A stretch of DNA of 64,000 nucleotides from Bradyrhizobium tropiciagri (GCF_018130505.1 NZ_JAFCKH010000005.1:496001-560000); one strand, 5' to 3'; shown: positions 46,714-54,726, counted from the first letter of the stretch. The notes: a model not told the origin generated them from the letters alone. Translations and numbers: made by a program.

Positions 46714-47628
46714 ATGAGCCTGTTCGCAAAGCTGTCCTCCTATGACGATCGGTCCGCACGGCTCGCCGGCATCGGGCTGATGCTGCTGTCGATCTTCATG
46801 TTCTCGTTCGGCGATGCGATGGGCAAGTTCATCGTCGCGACCTATTCGGTCGGCCAGCTCTTGTGGCTGCGCGCCTGCGCGGCGCTGCTCGTGCTGCTGC
46901 CGATCGTCTGGAAACGGCGCGCGGATTTCCTGCATCTGGAGCGGCCGTGGCTGCAATTGCTGCGGGTCACGCTGTCGACGCTGGAGGTCGCCGCGTTCTT
47001 TCTCGCAACGGTCTATCTGCCGCTCGCCGACGTCATTACCTATTACCTGGCCGGGCCGATCTTCGTCACCGCGATGTCGGGCCTCGTGCTCGGCGAGCAT
47101 ATCGGCTGGCGGCGCTGGACCGCGATCCTGGTCGGCTTCTGCGGGGTGCTGATCGCGCTCCGGCCGTCGGCGCAGACGATCAGCTGGCCGGCGATGATCG
47201 CGCTGGGCGGCAGCTTGTCGTTTGCCGTGTTGATGCTGATCACCCGCTCGCTGCGCGATACGCCTGATATCGTGCTGGCGACGACACAGTTCGGCGGCAC
47301 GTTCATCCTGGGTGCGGTGCTGTCGCCGTTCGGCTGGGTGACGCCGTCGGCCGGCAGCCTCACGCTGTTCTTCGCCGCCGGCATCATCTCGGTGGCCGCG
47401 CTGCTCTGCGTCAACCGCTCACTGAAGCTCGCGCCGGCCAGCGTCGTCGTGCCGTATCAGTATTCGATGATCGTCTGGGCGGTGATCTTCGGCTTCGTGG
47501 TGTTCGGCGACGTGCCGTCCTGGGCCACCATCGTCGGCGCCGCGATCATCATCGCCGCCGGCCTCTACATCTTCATCCGCGAGCAGCAGCTCGGCCGCGC
47601 GGATCCGGCGGTGAATCCGCCGGCGTAG
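46714..47628 (+). CDS. EamA/DMT family transporter
   Basis: 304 residues with about ten hydrophobic segments in two EamA repeats (about residues 13-145 and 155-292). Typical features are SIFMFSFGDAMGKFIV, the start of repeat one, and ASVVVPYQYSMIVWAVIFGFVVFGDVPSWATIVGAAIIIAAG at the end of repeat two. DMT proteins of this type export metabolites or amino acids or take up various solutes; the substrate is unknown. It is divergent from the MaoC gene over 164 bases and followed by a palindromic repeat. Confidence 0.92.
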   Translation: MSLFAKLSSYDDRSARLAGIGLMLLSIFMFSFGDAMGKFIVATYSVGQLLWLRACAALLVLLPIVWKRRADFLHLERPWLQLLRVTLSTLEVAAFFLATVYLPLADVITYYLAGPIFVTAMSGLVLGEHIGWRRWTAILVGFCGVLIALRPSAQTISWPAMIALGGSLSFAVLMLITRSLRDTPDIVLATTQFGGTFILGAVLSPFGWVTPSAGSLTLFFAAGIISVAALLCVNRSLKLAPASVVVPYQYSMIVWAVIFGFVVFGDVPSWATIVGAAIIIAAGLYIFIREQQLGRADPAVNPPA

Positions 47629-47631
47629 CTT

Positions 47632-47710
47632 CGTAGGGTGGGCAAAGCGAAGCGTGCCCGCCCTTCTGGCTCAGTGCGCGGGAAGGTGGGTGCGCTTTGC
47701 CCACACTACG
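47632..47710. repeat. palindromic intergenic repeat
   Basis: CGTAGGGTGGGCAAAGCG (47632-47649) is nearly the inverse of CGCTTTGCCCACACTACG (47693-47710), with one mismatch pair. It lies between convergent genes. Related GTAGGGTGGGCAAAG elements are common in Bradyrhizobium to my memory. Confidence 0.7.
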
Positions 47711-47723
47711 CAGTTTGCGTGCT

Positions 47724-48320
47724 TCACGCATTCCGCCGGATCGAGTTGTTCCAACTCTTCAGCGAGGCCCAGACGCTGCGCGACAGGCGGAAGCAGTCGA
47801 CCGGGGTCGATGATCCCAGCGCCTCGAAGCGGTGCAGCTCGACGCCGCTCCACTGGAAGCCGCACTTCTCGAGGATGTTGCGCGACGACGGGTTGGCGAC
47901 GCGGGCGCCCGAGATCAACTGGTCGAGGTCGAACTCCTCGAAGAAATAGTCAATCACCGCGCGCGCGGCCTCGGTGCCGAAACCTTGACCCCAATGGTCG
48001 AAGCCGAGCCAATAGCCCAGTTCTGCCGTGGTCTCCTCGCGCCAGTCGATACCGACCATGCCGATCGGCGTGTGATTGTTCTCGATCAGGAACACCGTCT
48101 CGCGACCGCCGTCGGCCACCGCGCGCACGAAATCGATGGCGTCGTCCTGGGTATAGGGATGCGGCAGGCGGCGGGTGTTCTCCGCGATGCGGCGATCATT
48201 GGCGAGTCGTGCAATTGCTTTTACGTCCGCGAGCGTCGGCTTGCGCAATGTCAGCCGTTCGGTCTCGAGGACGCATGCTCTTGCCTCGCGCAAGGTCGGC
48301 GTCGGGATGTCCTGCAACAT
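47724..48320 (-). CDS. GNAT N-acetyltransferase, RimJ/RimL type
   Basis: 198 residues. The opening VLETERLTLRKPTLADVKAIARLANDRRIAENTRRLPHPY and the later ELGYWLGFDHWGQGFGTEAARAVIDYFFEEFDLDQLISGARVANPSSRNILEKCGF fit the RimJ/RimL-like GNAT group, which acetylates protein N-termini or small molecules. Q/RxxGxG is present as HWGQGFGTEA. The ATG at 48320 has AGGAG seven bases upstream and is preferred over 48356. Substrate unknown. It lies downstream of rpmA behind a terminator. Confidence 0.9.
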   Translation of the reverse strand: MLQDIPTPTLREARACVLETERLTLRKPTLADVKAIARLANDRRIAENTRRLPHPYTQDDAIDFVRAVADGGRETVFLIENNHTPIGMVGIDWREETTAELGYWLGFDHWGQGFGTEAARAVIDYFFEEFDLDQLISGARVANPSSRNILEKCGFQWSGVELHRFEALGSSTPVDCFRLSRSVWASLKSWNNSIRRNA

Positions 48321-48397
48321 GTCGAGCTCCTGTGATGCGAAATAAATGATACGCAACGCTTGGAACGCTACGCGTGGTCGAACTGGAACACGCGCAA

Positions 48398-48428
48398 CAA
48401 AAAAGGGAGGCCGGTTATCCCGCCTCCC
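48398..48428 (-). terminator. terminator of the rplU-rpmA operon
   Basis: GGGAGGC (48405-48411) pairs with GCCTCCC (48422-48428). On the minus strand TTTTTTGTTG follows the stem. It lies 64 bases after rpmA. Confidence 0.8.
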
Positions 48429-48491
48429 CTTGGAGCCCTTTGCGACTCCACCGGTTCAACAGGACCCGGCGGACTCGTGTATGTCCACCGT

Positions 48492-48761
48492 CTATTCGGC
48501 CGCCTCCGCCACCGGAATAACCGATACGAAAGTGCGGCCGTTGGCTTTGGCGCGGAACTCGACATGACCCTCGATCTTGGCGAAGAGAGTATGGTCGGTG
48601 CCCATGCCGACATTAAGGCCGGGATGCCAGGTGGTGCCGCGCTGACGCGCGATGATGTTTCCAGGGATTACCAGCTCGCCGCCGAACGCCTTGACGCCAA
48701 GGCGCTTGCCCTTGGAATCACGTCCGTTGCGCGATGAACCGCCTGCTTTTTTGTGAGCCAT
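48492..48761 (-). CDS. rpmA: 50S ribosomal protein bL27
   Basis: 89 residues. [29 protein letters not shown] is the conserved N-terminus, which reaches the peptidyl transferase centre, followed by [13 protein letters not shown] and [16 protein letters not shown]. There is no cleavable leader as in Firmicutes. It is second in the rplU-rpmA operon. Confidence 0.99.
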   Translation of the reverse strand: MAHKKAGGSSRNGRDSKGKRLGVKAFGGELVIPGNIIARQRGTTWHPGLNVGMGTDHTLFAKIEGHVEFRAKANGRTFVSVIPVAEAAE

Positions 48762-48878
48762 GGCTCGTCTCCAAAATTCGCTTTGATCTCTAGATCAATT
48801 CCTTGACGGAATCATTTCACGTTTTGTCACGCTTCAACTCTTGCCGCGTGACGATCACTTGTTCTCGCGTCCGGCGCC

Positions 48879-49259
48879 TTACTCGGCGGCCTCGGCGGGA
48901 GCAGCGACCTTTTCCTTCTTCGGCCGCGGGCCGATGGTCGGCTTGGCGTTATCGGCGAGGATCTCGGTGATGCGAAGCACCGTGAGCTCGTCGCGATAAC
49001 CGCGCTTGCGGCGTGAATTCTTGCGGCGACGCTTCTTGAACGCGATCACCTTGGGGCGGCGCTTGTGGTCCAGCACTTCGGCTGCGACGGACGCGCCTGC
49101 CACGGTGGGCATTCCCAGCACCGGCGTGTCGCTGCCGAGCACCAGAACTTCGTTAAGCTGCACGATCGTGCCGACATCGCCGGCGATCTTGCCAATCTCG
49201 AGTACATCATTCGGAACGACGCGGTACTGCCGGCCGCCGGTTTTGATGACTGCGAACAT
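48879..49259 (-). CDS. rplU: 50S ribosomal protein bL21
   Basis: 126 residues: the usual 100-residue core MFAVIKTGGRQYRVVPNDVLEIGKI to the YRDELTVLRI region, including KVIAFKKRRRKNSRRKRGYR that binds 23S rRNA, plus a C-terminal extension rich in Lys, Pro and Ala common in Rhizobiales. First gene of the rplU-rpmA operon. Upstream lie a consensus promoter (49423-49450) and a hairpin in the leader (49389-49411), giving a leader of about 155 nt. Confidence 0.98.
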   Translation of the reverse strand: MFAVIKTGGRQYRVVPNDVLEIGKIAGDVGTIVQLNEVLVLGSDTPVLGMPTVAGASVAAEVLDHKRRPKVIAFKKRRRKNSRRKRGYRDELTVLRITEILADNAKPTIGPRPKKEKVAAPAEAAE

Positions 49260-49388
49260 CGTTTGATTCCTTCGTGTTCGATTCCGGCCTCGGACGGTTC
49301 GCCCGGGTCGGCTTTTTGTTCAGTCGCTATGGGTTCAGATTTTCGCGCGAAGGGAACGAATTCCCAAAACGGCTCGCGCAAAAACAAG

Positions 49389-49411
49389 CGGCGCGAGAAA
49401 TCCTCGCGCCG
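49389..49411 (-). promoter_or_regulatory. attenuator-like hairpin in the rplU leader
   Basis: CGGCGCGAG (49389-49397) and CTCGCGCCG (49403-49411) form a perfect 9-bp stem with a 5-base loop. On the minus strand it is followed by CTTGTTTTTG. It begins about five bases after the expected transcription start and could act as an early terminator. Confidence 0.5.
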
Positions 49412-49422
49412 GATGAAGCGGA

Positions 49423-49450
49423 CTTATAGTCGCAAACCGCGGAGAGTCAA
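49423..49450 (-). promoter_or_regulatory. consensus-like promoter of rplU-rpmA
   Basis: On the minus strand TTGACT (49450-49445), a 16-base spacer and TATAAG (49428-49423) are close to the housekeeping sigma consensus. It points at rplU, with start of transcription expected near 49416. Confidence 0.7.
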
Positions 49451-49515
49451 GGTAAAGCAGGGCAAAACCCGGCCAAAAATGAATGGTTTGGCATGATTTT
49501 AGCCCGGATTTGCCG

Positions 49516-50466
49516 TTAGGCCGGCGTCTGCGCGGCCGCCCTGGCGTGCCGGCGGATGGTCTGCGGCGGCTGGCCCAGCACCCGCAGAAATGCCCGCCGC
49601 ATCCGCTCGCGGTCGGCAAAACCGGTCTCGCCCGCAATCTCGTCCATCGAATGGCGGCCGTCGCCGATCAGTTCGCGCGCGGCCTCGACCCGTAGATGCT
49701 CGATCGCCTTGGCCGGCGACTGGCCGGTCTCGGCGCGGAAGGCGCGGCTGAACTGGCGCGGGCTGAGCCGCGCCACGCCGGCCAGTTCCTCGACCGACAG
49801 CTCGTTCCGCAGATGCGCCTTGGCGTAGTTCAGTGCGTCCTGGATGCGGTCGGATTTCGGGTCGAGCTCGAGCAACGCGGAGAACTGCGACTGCCCGCCG
49901 GTGCGGCGGTGATAGACCACGAGCTTGCGCGCGACCGATCGGGCCACCTCGACGCCGAGATCGTGCTCGACCATCGCCAGCGCCAGATCGATCGTCGCGG
50001 TCATGCCGGCCGAGGTCCAGATCGGTCCGTCGATGATGTAGATGCGGTCCTGCTCGACCTTGAGCTTCGGGAAGCGCGCCTGCAATTCAGCGGCGAATTG
50101 CCAGTGCGTGGAGACGCGCCGGCCGTCGAGCAGGCCGGCTTCAGCCAGCGAGAAGGCGCCGATGCAGGGCGCGGCGATCCGCTGCGATGCCGTCATGGCG
50201 CGGCGGATATAGCCGGTCAGTTTTGGCGACGCCGGATGCAACTCATGGCCGGCTCCGACGAACAGCGTGTCGAAGCTGCGCTCGCCAAAGGCCTGCGTTT
50301 CGACGTTGAAGCCGGCGGATGAGCGCACCGGGCCGCCATCCTCGGACAGCAGCGTCACCTCATAGAACGGCTCGCCTGCGATCAGATTGGCGATCTCGAA
50401 GGCGGTGATGGCGCTGAAGCCCATCACCTGGAAGCCCGGGAAAACGACGAAGCCGATTTGCTGCAT
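49516..50466 (-). CDS. GlxA family transcriptional regulator (DJ-1/PfpI plus AraC HTH)
   Basis: 316 residues. The N-terminal DJ-1/PfpI-like domain (residues 1-190) has QIGFVVFPGFQVMGFSAITAFEIAN and the Cys-containing IAAPCIGAFSLAEAGLLDGRRVSTHW elbow. The C-terminal AraC-type part has two HTHs: LSVEELAGVARLSPRQFSRAFRAETGQSP and MDEIAGETGFADRERMRRAFLRVLGQPP. Such regulators control small-molecule catabolism. It is divergent from an SDR gene, with operator-like ATGTC half-sites in between, so it probably regulates that gene. Confidence 0.93.
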   Translation of the reverse strand: MQQIGFVVFPGFQVMGFSAITAFEIANLIAGEPFYEVTLLSEDGGPVRSSAGFNVETQAFGERSFDTLFVGAGHELHPASPKLTGYIRRAMTASQRIAAPCIGAFSLAEAGLLDGRRVSTHWQFAAELQARFPKLKVEQDRIYIIDGPIWTSAGMTATIDLALAMVEHDLGVEVARSVARKLVVYHRRTGGQSQFSALLELDPKSDRIQDALNYAKAHLRNELSVEELAGVARLSPRQFSRAFRAETGQSPAKAIEHLRVEAARELIGDGRHSMDEIAGETGFADRERMRRAFLRVLGQPPQTIRRHARAAAQTPA

Positions 50467-50488
50467 GGAACCCTCCGGCGATACCTCT

Positions 50489-50525
50489 ATGTCTTAAAAA
50501 GGTGTATATATGACATTTGAGACAT
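50489..50525. promoter_or_regulatory. operator-like ATGTC half-sites between divergent genes
   Basis: ATGTCT (50489-50494) and AGACAT (50520-50525) are inverse copies; a third half-site TGACAT lies at 50511-50516. The cluster overlaps the probable SDR promoter and is the best candidate site for the GlxA-type regulator. Confidence 0.45.
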
Positions 50526-50544
50526 GCAAGGGGGGCTGTAGAAC
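50517..50544 (+). promoter_or_regulatory. probable promoter of the SDR gene
   Basis: TTGAGA (50517-50522), 16-base spacer, TAGAAC (50539-50544), 48 bases before the SDR start. The -35 overlaps the half-site at 50520-50525. Confidence 0.4.
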
Positions 50545-50592
50545 CTGAACCAACGGCCAAGAACGGCCGTCCGGGTCAAACAGGAGACCAAC

Positions 50593-51396
50593 ATGACCAA
50601 GTCAGCCAAAGGCACGGCGCTCGTCACCGGCGCGTCGTCCGGAATCGGTGCCATCTACGCGGACCGGCTCGCACGGCGTGGCTACGATCTGATCCTCGTC
50701 GCACGCAACCGCGAGCGCCTCGATGGGCTCGCGAAGCAGCTTGCGAAGGAGACAGGCCGAGCGATCGAGATCGTCGCCGCCGACCTCGGCAAGCGCGAGG
50801 ACCTCGCGCGGATCGAGGCCATTCTGCGCAGCAATGCCGGCATCACCATGCTGGTGAACAATGCCGGCGTCGGGGCCACAGCGCCGCTGCTCGCCTCCGA
50901 CGTCGACAAGATGAGCGACATGATCGCGCTCAATGTCAGCGCGCTGATGCGCCTGACCTACGCGGCTGTGCCGGGATTCGTTGCGCGCGGCGGCGGTACC
51001 GTCGTCAACATCGCCTCGATCGTCGGCGTCGCGCCGGAAATGCTCAACGGCGTCTACGGCGGCAGCAAGGCCTTCGTGCTGGCGCTGACGCAGTCGCTGC
51101 AACACGAGTTGAAGGACAAGAACATCCGAGTTCAGGCGGTGCTGCCGGGTGCCACGGCCACCGAGTTCTGGGGCATCGCCGGCACGCCGGTCGAGCATCT
51201 GCCGGGTGAGATCGTGATGAAGGCCGAAGACATGGTCGATGCCGCGCTTGCCGGCCTCGATCAGGGCGAGGTCGTCACCGTGCCGTCGCTGCCTGACCTT
51301 GCCGATTGGCAGGCTTATGAGGCCGCCCGCCAGAAGCTGATGCCGAATCTGTCGCGCAGCACGCCGGCGGCGCGCTACGGAAGCAAGGCCGCCTGA
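50593..51396 (+). CDS. short-chain dehydrogenase/reductase
   Basis: 267 residues. Cofactor motif TGASSGIG near the N-terminus with an Arg-containing second strand (VARNRERLDGLA), which favours NADP; NNAGVG, the active Ser in VNIASIVGVAP and YGGSKAF (YxxxK). The C-terminal part resembles the DltE-like subgroup of SDRs. Substrate unknown. AGGAGACC precedes the ATG at 50593. It is divergent from and probably controlled by the GlxA-type regulator. Confidence 0.92.
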   Translation: MTKSAKGTALVTGASSGIGAIYADRLARRGYDLILVARNRERLDGLAKQLAKETGRAIEIVAADLGKREDLARIEAILRSNAGITMLVNNAGVGATAPLLASDVDKMSDMIALNVSALMRLTYAAVPGFVARGGGTVVNIASIVGVAPEMLNGVYGGSKAFVLALTQSLQHELKDKNIRVQAVLPGATATEFWGIAGTPVEHLPGEIVMKAEDMVDAALAGLDQGEVVTVPSLPDLADWQAYEAARQKLMPNLSRSTPAARYGSKAA

Positions 51397-51503
51397 TATC
51401 TCGGAGAAAATTGCGTCCCGCGCCGGCCAAAGCGCCGCAGCGCGGGACGCAACCATTTGAGTTCCCGTCCGTTAACGAGTGAACCTCAAGGCGGGCAGGG
51501 CGA

Positions 51504-52652
51504 ATGGCTGAAGAATCGGGACTGACCACGGGCATCGCGCACCACGGTGCCGCACGGCTGCCGTCTGTCGATATCGACAGCTTCAATGTCGAGCTGAAGG
51601 ACGACGAGGGCTTTCTCGGCGACCGCGCCTCCAAGGGTGCGTTCCGCAAAATCCTCGATCGCTGGCGCAAGCCGCTGCGCCAATCGGGCGAGGACCCGTT
51701 CGGCGACGAGCCATCGGACAAGATCAGCAAGAAGACGCTGGATGCGATGCTGGTGGGAGACGACACCGAGGCGTCCGCGGTGGTGCACAGCGCGATCGAG
51801 GAGTTCGCGCAGGAGCTCGCCTATGTGACGCGGCGCTTTCTCAACACCAAGGCCTGGGCCAAGACCGAGCGCATCGTGGTCGGCGGCGGCTTTCGCGACA
51901 GCCGGCTCGGCGAGCTCGCCATCGCGCGGACCGAGATCATCCTGAAGTCAGAGGATTTCAAGGTCGACATGGTGCCGATCCGGTTTCATCCCGACGAAGC
52001 CGGTCTGATCGGGACGTTGCATCTGGCGCCGTCCTGGATCTTCGAGGCGCATGACGGCATGCTCGCGGTCGATATCGGCGGCACCAACATTCGCTGCGGC
52101 GTGGTCGAGACGCGCTGGAAGAAGGCGCCGGACCTGTCCAAGGCGTCGGTGTGGAAATCGGACCTCTGGCGCCACGCCGACGACGAGCCGACGCGCGAAG
52201 GCGCGGTGAAGCGGCTGGTGAAGATGCTCAAGGATCTGATTGCCGCCGCCGAAGCCGAGGGCCTGAAGCTCGCGCCTTTCATCGGCATCTCCTGTCCCGG
52301 CGTGATCAACGAGGACGGCTCGATCGAGAAGGGCGCGCAGAATCTGCCGGGCAATTGGGAGAGCAGCAAGTTCAACCTGCCGGCGAGTCTGGTCGAGGCG
52401 ATCCCGCAGATCGGCGGTCATGACACCGCGATCGTGATGCATAATGACGGCGTGGCGCAGGGGCTCGCCGAGGTCCCGTTCATGCAGGACGTCGCGCGCT
52501 GGGGCGTGCTGACGATCGGCACCGGCCTCGGCAACGCCCGCTACACCAATCGCCGGAAGGACAACGGCAAGGACGAGAAGAAGACCAGGAACGGCGACGA
52601 CGGCGAGAAGAGCGAAAAGAAGGCAAAAAAGGCCAAGAAAGCCGATGCGTGA
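51504..52652 (+). CDS. ROK-family sugar kinase-like protein with circularly permuted motif order
   Basis: 382 residues. ROK motifs are all there but in the wrong order. Residues 85-175 read like the end of a ROK protein: a helix, then TERIVVGGGFRDSRLGELA (GGG at 127-129) and FHPDEAGLIGTLHLA (164-170). Only then comes the normal start, MLAVDIGGTNIRCGVVE (DIGGTN 190-195), followed by FIGISCPGVINEDG, NLPGNW, HNDGVAQGLAE (catalytic-type D315) and LTIGTGLGN (339-344). The Cys-rich zinc motif of most ROK proteins is absent. Residues 351-382 are a Lys-rich tail. The fold should close normally if the original ends are joined. A kinase role, probably on a sugar, is inference. The ATG at 51504 has GGCAGGG upstream. 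Confidence 0.88.
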   Translation: MAEESGLTTGIAHHGAARLPSVDIDSFNVELKDDEGFLGDRASKGAFRKILDRWRKPLRQSGEDPFGDEPSDKISKKTLDAMLVGDDTEASAVVHSAIEEFAQELAYVTRRFLNTKAWAKTERIVVGGGFRDSRLGELAIARTEIILKSEDFKVDMVPIRFHPDEAGLIGTLHLAPSWIFEAHDGMLAVDIGGTNIRCGVVETRWKKAPDLSKASVWKSDLWRHADDEPTREGAVKRLVKMLKDLIAAAEAEGLKLAPFIGISCPGVINEDGSIEKGAQNLPGNWESSKFNLPASLVEAIPQIGGHDTAIVMHNDGVAQGLAEVPFMQDVARWGVLTIGTGLGNARYTNRRKDNGKDEKKTRNGDDGEKSEKKAKKAKKADA

Positions 52653-52815
52653 GTTGCCCGCCGTCAATCTCTCGGGCACCCACCCGGTAAGGTTGACAGG
52701 TTAGGTTAAGATCGGCTTCGCGTTGCCGTTTCGATGGTGGCCGCTACGGTGAGCCATGTCGCTCCGCCGACCGGCGAAGCCGCACTTCCCGGCCGGCAAT
52801 ATTGAGAAGCGGCAC

Positions 52816-52851
52816 GGGACCGCCAGTTTTTTGTCGCGTCCTGGCGGTCCC
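52816..52851. terminator. hairpin between convergent genes
   Basis: GGGACCGCCAG (52816-52826) pairs perfectly with CTGGCGGTCCC (52841-52851); the loop contains TTTTTT. It lies 164 bases after the ROK gene and 9 before the end of the hydrolase gene. Confidence 0.5.
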
Positions 52852-52859
52852 ACCCTTCT

Positions 52860-53723
52860 CTATCTCCAGTTGATGCGCGCAAAGAACCCGGCGATCTCGG
52901 CGGCCGCACGGTCCGGATCCTCGCGATGCGGGAAATGTCCGGCATCGCCGAACATCGCAAGATCGAGGTTGGTGAAGGTCTCGCTCAGCCGGTCGGTCCA
53001 GGCATAGGGAAACAGCGGATCGTGCTCGGCCCAGCGGACGCAGGTCGGCGCGGTGATCGGCGGCAGCTTCGGCGCTTCGCCCTGCATCATCTTCACGCGC
53101 GCCGCATGCGCCGCGCGGTAATGCGCAAAGCCGCCGGCGAGGTTGCCGGGCTTGAAGAAATTGTCGGCAAAATCATCCAGCACGTCGTCGAACGCCGCCT
53201 TGCGATGCGACCAGTTGCGCAGGAAGTGCCCGATATAGGTCCGGCAGCTCTCGTGCGTCGCTCCCACCAGCGCCGGCGCCATCTCCATCTGGTGGAACGA
53301 CTGGTACCAGATGTGATTCAGCCGGTCCGGCGCCGCCATCCGCGGGCCGATGCCCGGATAGACGAAATCGAAGAAGAACAGCCCGGCGATCCGCGGCGGC
53401 GCCTTGCGCGCCAGCGGCTGCATCACCGCGCCGCCGACATCGTGGCCGACCACGCCGGCCGCGTCGATGCCGAGCGCATCCAGCAGCGCCAGCATGTCGT
53501 CGGTATGTTGATCGGGGCCGTAGGGGCCCTCGGGCTTGTCGCTGTCGCCGAAGCCGCGCAGGTCGGGCGCGATCAGGGTGAAACGGTCGGCCAGCCGCGT
53601 CATCACCGGCTTCCAGGTCAGCCAGAATTCCGGCCAGCCGTGCAACAGGAGCAACGGCTTGCCGCTCCCGATCCGCGCGACGTGGAACGCGGCGCCGTTG
53701 GCCCGGATCGTGAGATGCTCCAT
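52860..53723 (-). CDS. alpha/beta hydrolase, epoxide hydrolase / haloacetate dehalogenase-like
   Basis: 287 residues. Oxyanion-hole LLLLHGWPEFWLTW, the nucleophile elbow GHDVGG, in which the nucleophile is Asp rather than Ser, and the C-terminal His in GDAGHFPHRED. An Asp nucleophile marks the epoxide hydrolase and haloalkane/haloacetate dehalogenase group. DLRGFGDSDKPEGPYG and the cap region with WYQSFHQ favour an epoxide hydrolase. The substrate cannot be told. It is convergent with the ROK gene and stands alone. Confidence 0.88.
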   Translation of the reverse strand: MEHLTIRANGAAFHVARIGSGKPLLLLHGWPEFWLTWKPVMTRLADRFTLIAPDLRGFGDSDKPEGPYGPDQHTDDMLALLDALGIDAAGVVGHDVGGAVMQPLARKAPPRIAGLFFFDFVYPGIGPRMAAPDRLNHIWYQSFHQMEMAPALVGATHESCRTYIGHFLRNWSHRKAAFDDVLDDFADNFFKPGNLAGGFAHYRAAHAARVKMMQGEAPKLPPITAPTCVRWAEHDPLFPYAWTDRLSETFTNLDLAMFGDAGHFPHREDPDRAAAEIAGFFARINWR

Positions 53724-53937
53724 AGCTCCGCTCCCTGTTCAGGCGGCTAGCCGGCCGCCGATCAGGCCGCAGCCACACCGCTAGCACTTTGTTTCCGCGT
53801 ACTTTCTTCGGCAGTCGCGACAGCCGTGCCGTCCGATGGATGCCGTGGCGGAAATATTATTGCAGCGCCTTGTCTGTCCCGCCATCCTCGCCTAGAACAC
53901 GCCCCGACCGCGGGTGGCGCAAATCACCCGGTCCACC

Positions 53938-54027
53938 GGAGAGGTGGCAGAGTGGTTGAATGCACCGCACTCGAAATGCGGCATAGGTGCAAGCCTATCG
54001 GGGGTTCGAATCCCTCCCTCTCCGCCA
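53938..54027 (+). tRNA. tRNA-Ser (anticodon CGA)
   Basis: 90 nt. The acceptor stem GGAGAGG (53938-53944) pairs with CCTCTCC (54017-54023), followed by G and an encoded CCA (54025-54027). The anticodon loop reads CTCGAAA, with CGA reading UCG serine codons, and there is a long variable arm (about 53982-54002). The T arm has GGGTTCGAATCCC-type sequence. The length and long variable arm fit tRNA-Ser. Confidence 0.97.
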
Positions 54028-54085
54028 CCCTTCGCCCTCGCGGGCTACGGGTGGCAGGCCACCCTTTCAATCAGGGCGAAGGGTG
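54026..54085. other. inverted repeat directly after tRNA-Ser
   Basis: CACCCTTCGCCCT (54026-54038) and AGGGCGAAGGGTG (54073-54085) are exact inverses; the first arm overlaps the last two tRNA bases. Between them GGGTGGC-AG-GCCACCC forms a smaller hairpin. It may serve in tRNA 3' processing or termination. Confidence 0.5.
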
Positions 54086-54726
54086 TCTCCCGAAGCTTCG
54101 AAGAAGCGTACTGAGACCGTCGACGACGTCGAGGCTGCGTTCCGCATTGCTCGGAGAGCGGCGCGTTGGCGCGCCCGCTCGCCGGTAACCTTAATTTTCC
54201 CTTTCGATTGTCGTTAAAGTTTTATCGATTATCGTCGTGACAGTTGAGCGGCGTGACGAACCGCACGATGGGAGGCAACAGCCGAGTGGCTCGACGACCT
54301 CTCTGAAATCGAAGGATGGGCAGAGCGCAGTGCCAGCCATCTTTCGGGCTGTTCGGCGGCGGCCGGCAGGGCAAATCCATTTCTGAAGTGCATTTGATTG
54401 CCATGCTGCGGCGCATACCGCGCCGCATGATGCTTCACAATTGGGATGCTCCAAATGACGTTCGCGCATTTCTTGATCGCGGTCGGTGGCGGTGTTTTGT
54501 TGCTGACTGGCTTCGTCGCATTTGCCCTTCGCAGAAACGCGCTGCATTCGACGGCGCGGATTTAGCAACAACTGAAATTCAACTCCGACGGCCTCGCTCA
54601 CGGGGGTGGGCGAAGCTTGCGGGGATGGCCGCACCGCCGCGCGGCCTGGCAGCCGAGCACCACGCCTACACCCTGCCCCAAGGCGATGTGTGCTCGGCTG
54701 TTCCCTTTCTGACTAACCTTCGCCGT
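54086..54726. other. 641-bp stretch with little coding signal
   Basis: Apart from the small reading frame at 54446-54565 no gene is supported here. The open frames on either strand show no recognisable domain, signal or conserved codon pattern. The composition is less GC-rich than in the neighbouring genes, which would fit an eroded gene remnant next to a tRNA. Confidence 0.35.
54446..54565 (+). CDS. possible small single-pass membrane protein
   Basis: 39 residues from ATG 54446, or 36 from ATG 54455. A hydrophobic run of about 20 residues (FLIAVGGGVLLLTGFVAFAL) is followed by RRNALHS, giving a typical one-pass topology with a positive cytoplasmic end. An in-frame stop lies at 54428. No good ribosome binding site was seen. 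Such mini-proteins are often missed, but a chance frame is quite possible. Confidence 0.3.
   Translation: MLQMTFAHFLIAVGGGVLLLTGFVAFALRRNALHSTARI

Noticed and set aside
49065-49496. A plus-strand frame ending in a very basic tail opposite rplU
   Set aside because: It overlaps rplU and its promoter on the other strand, and the Lys/Arg run is a reverse reading of the leader.
54026-54085. Attachment site of an integrated element at tRNA-Ser
   Set aside because: No integrase and no second copy of the tRNA end within the window; only an inverted repeat is seen.
54191-54634. A 147-codon minus-strand frame
   Set aside because: No recognisable motif, odd clusters of Cys and Arg, and no ribosome binding site. 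I cannot support it as a gene.
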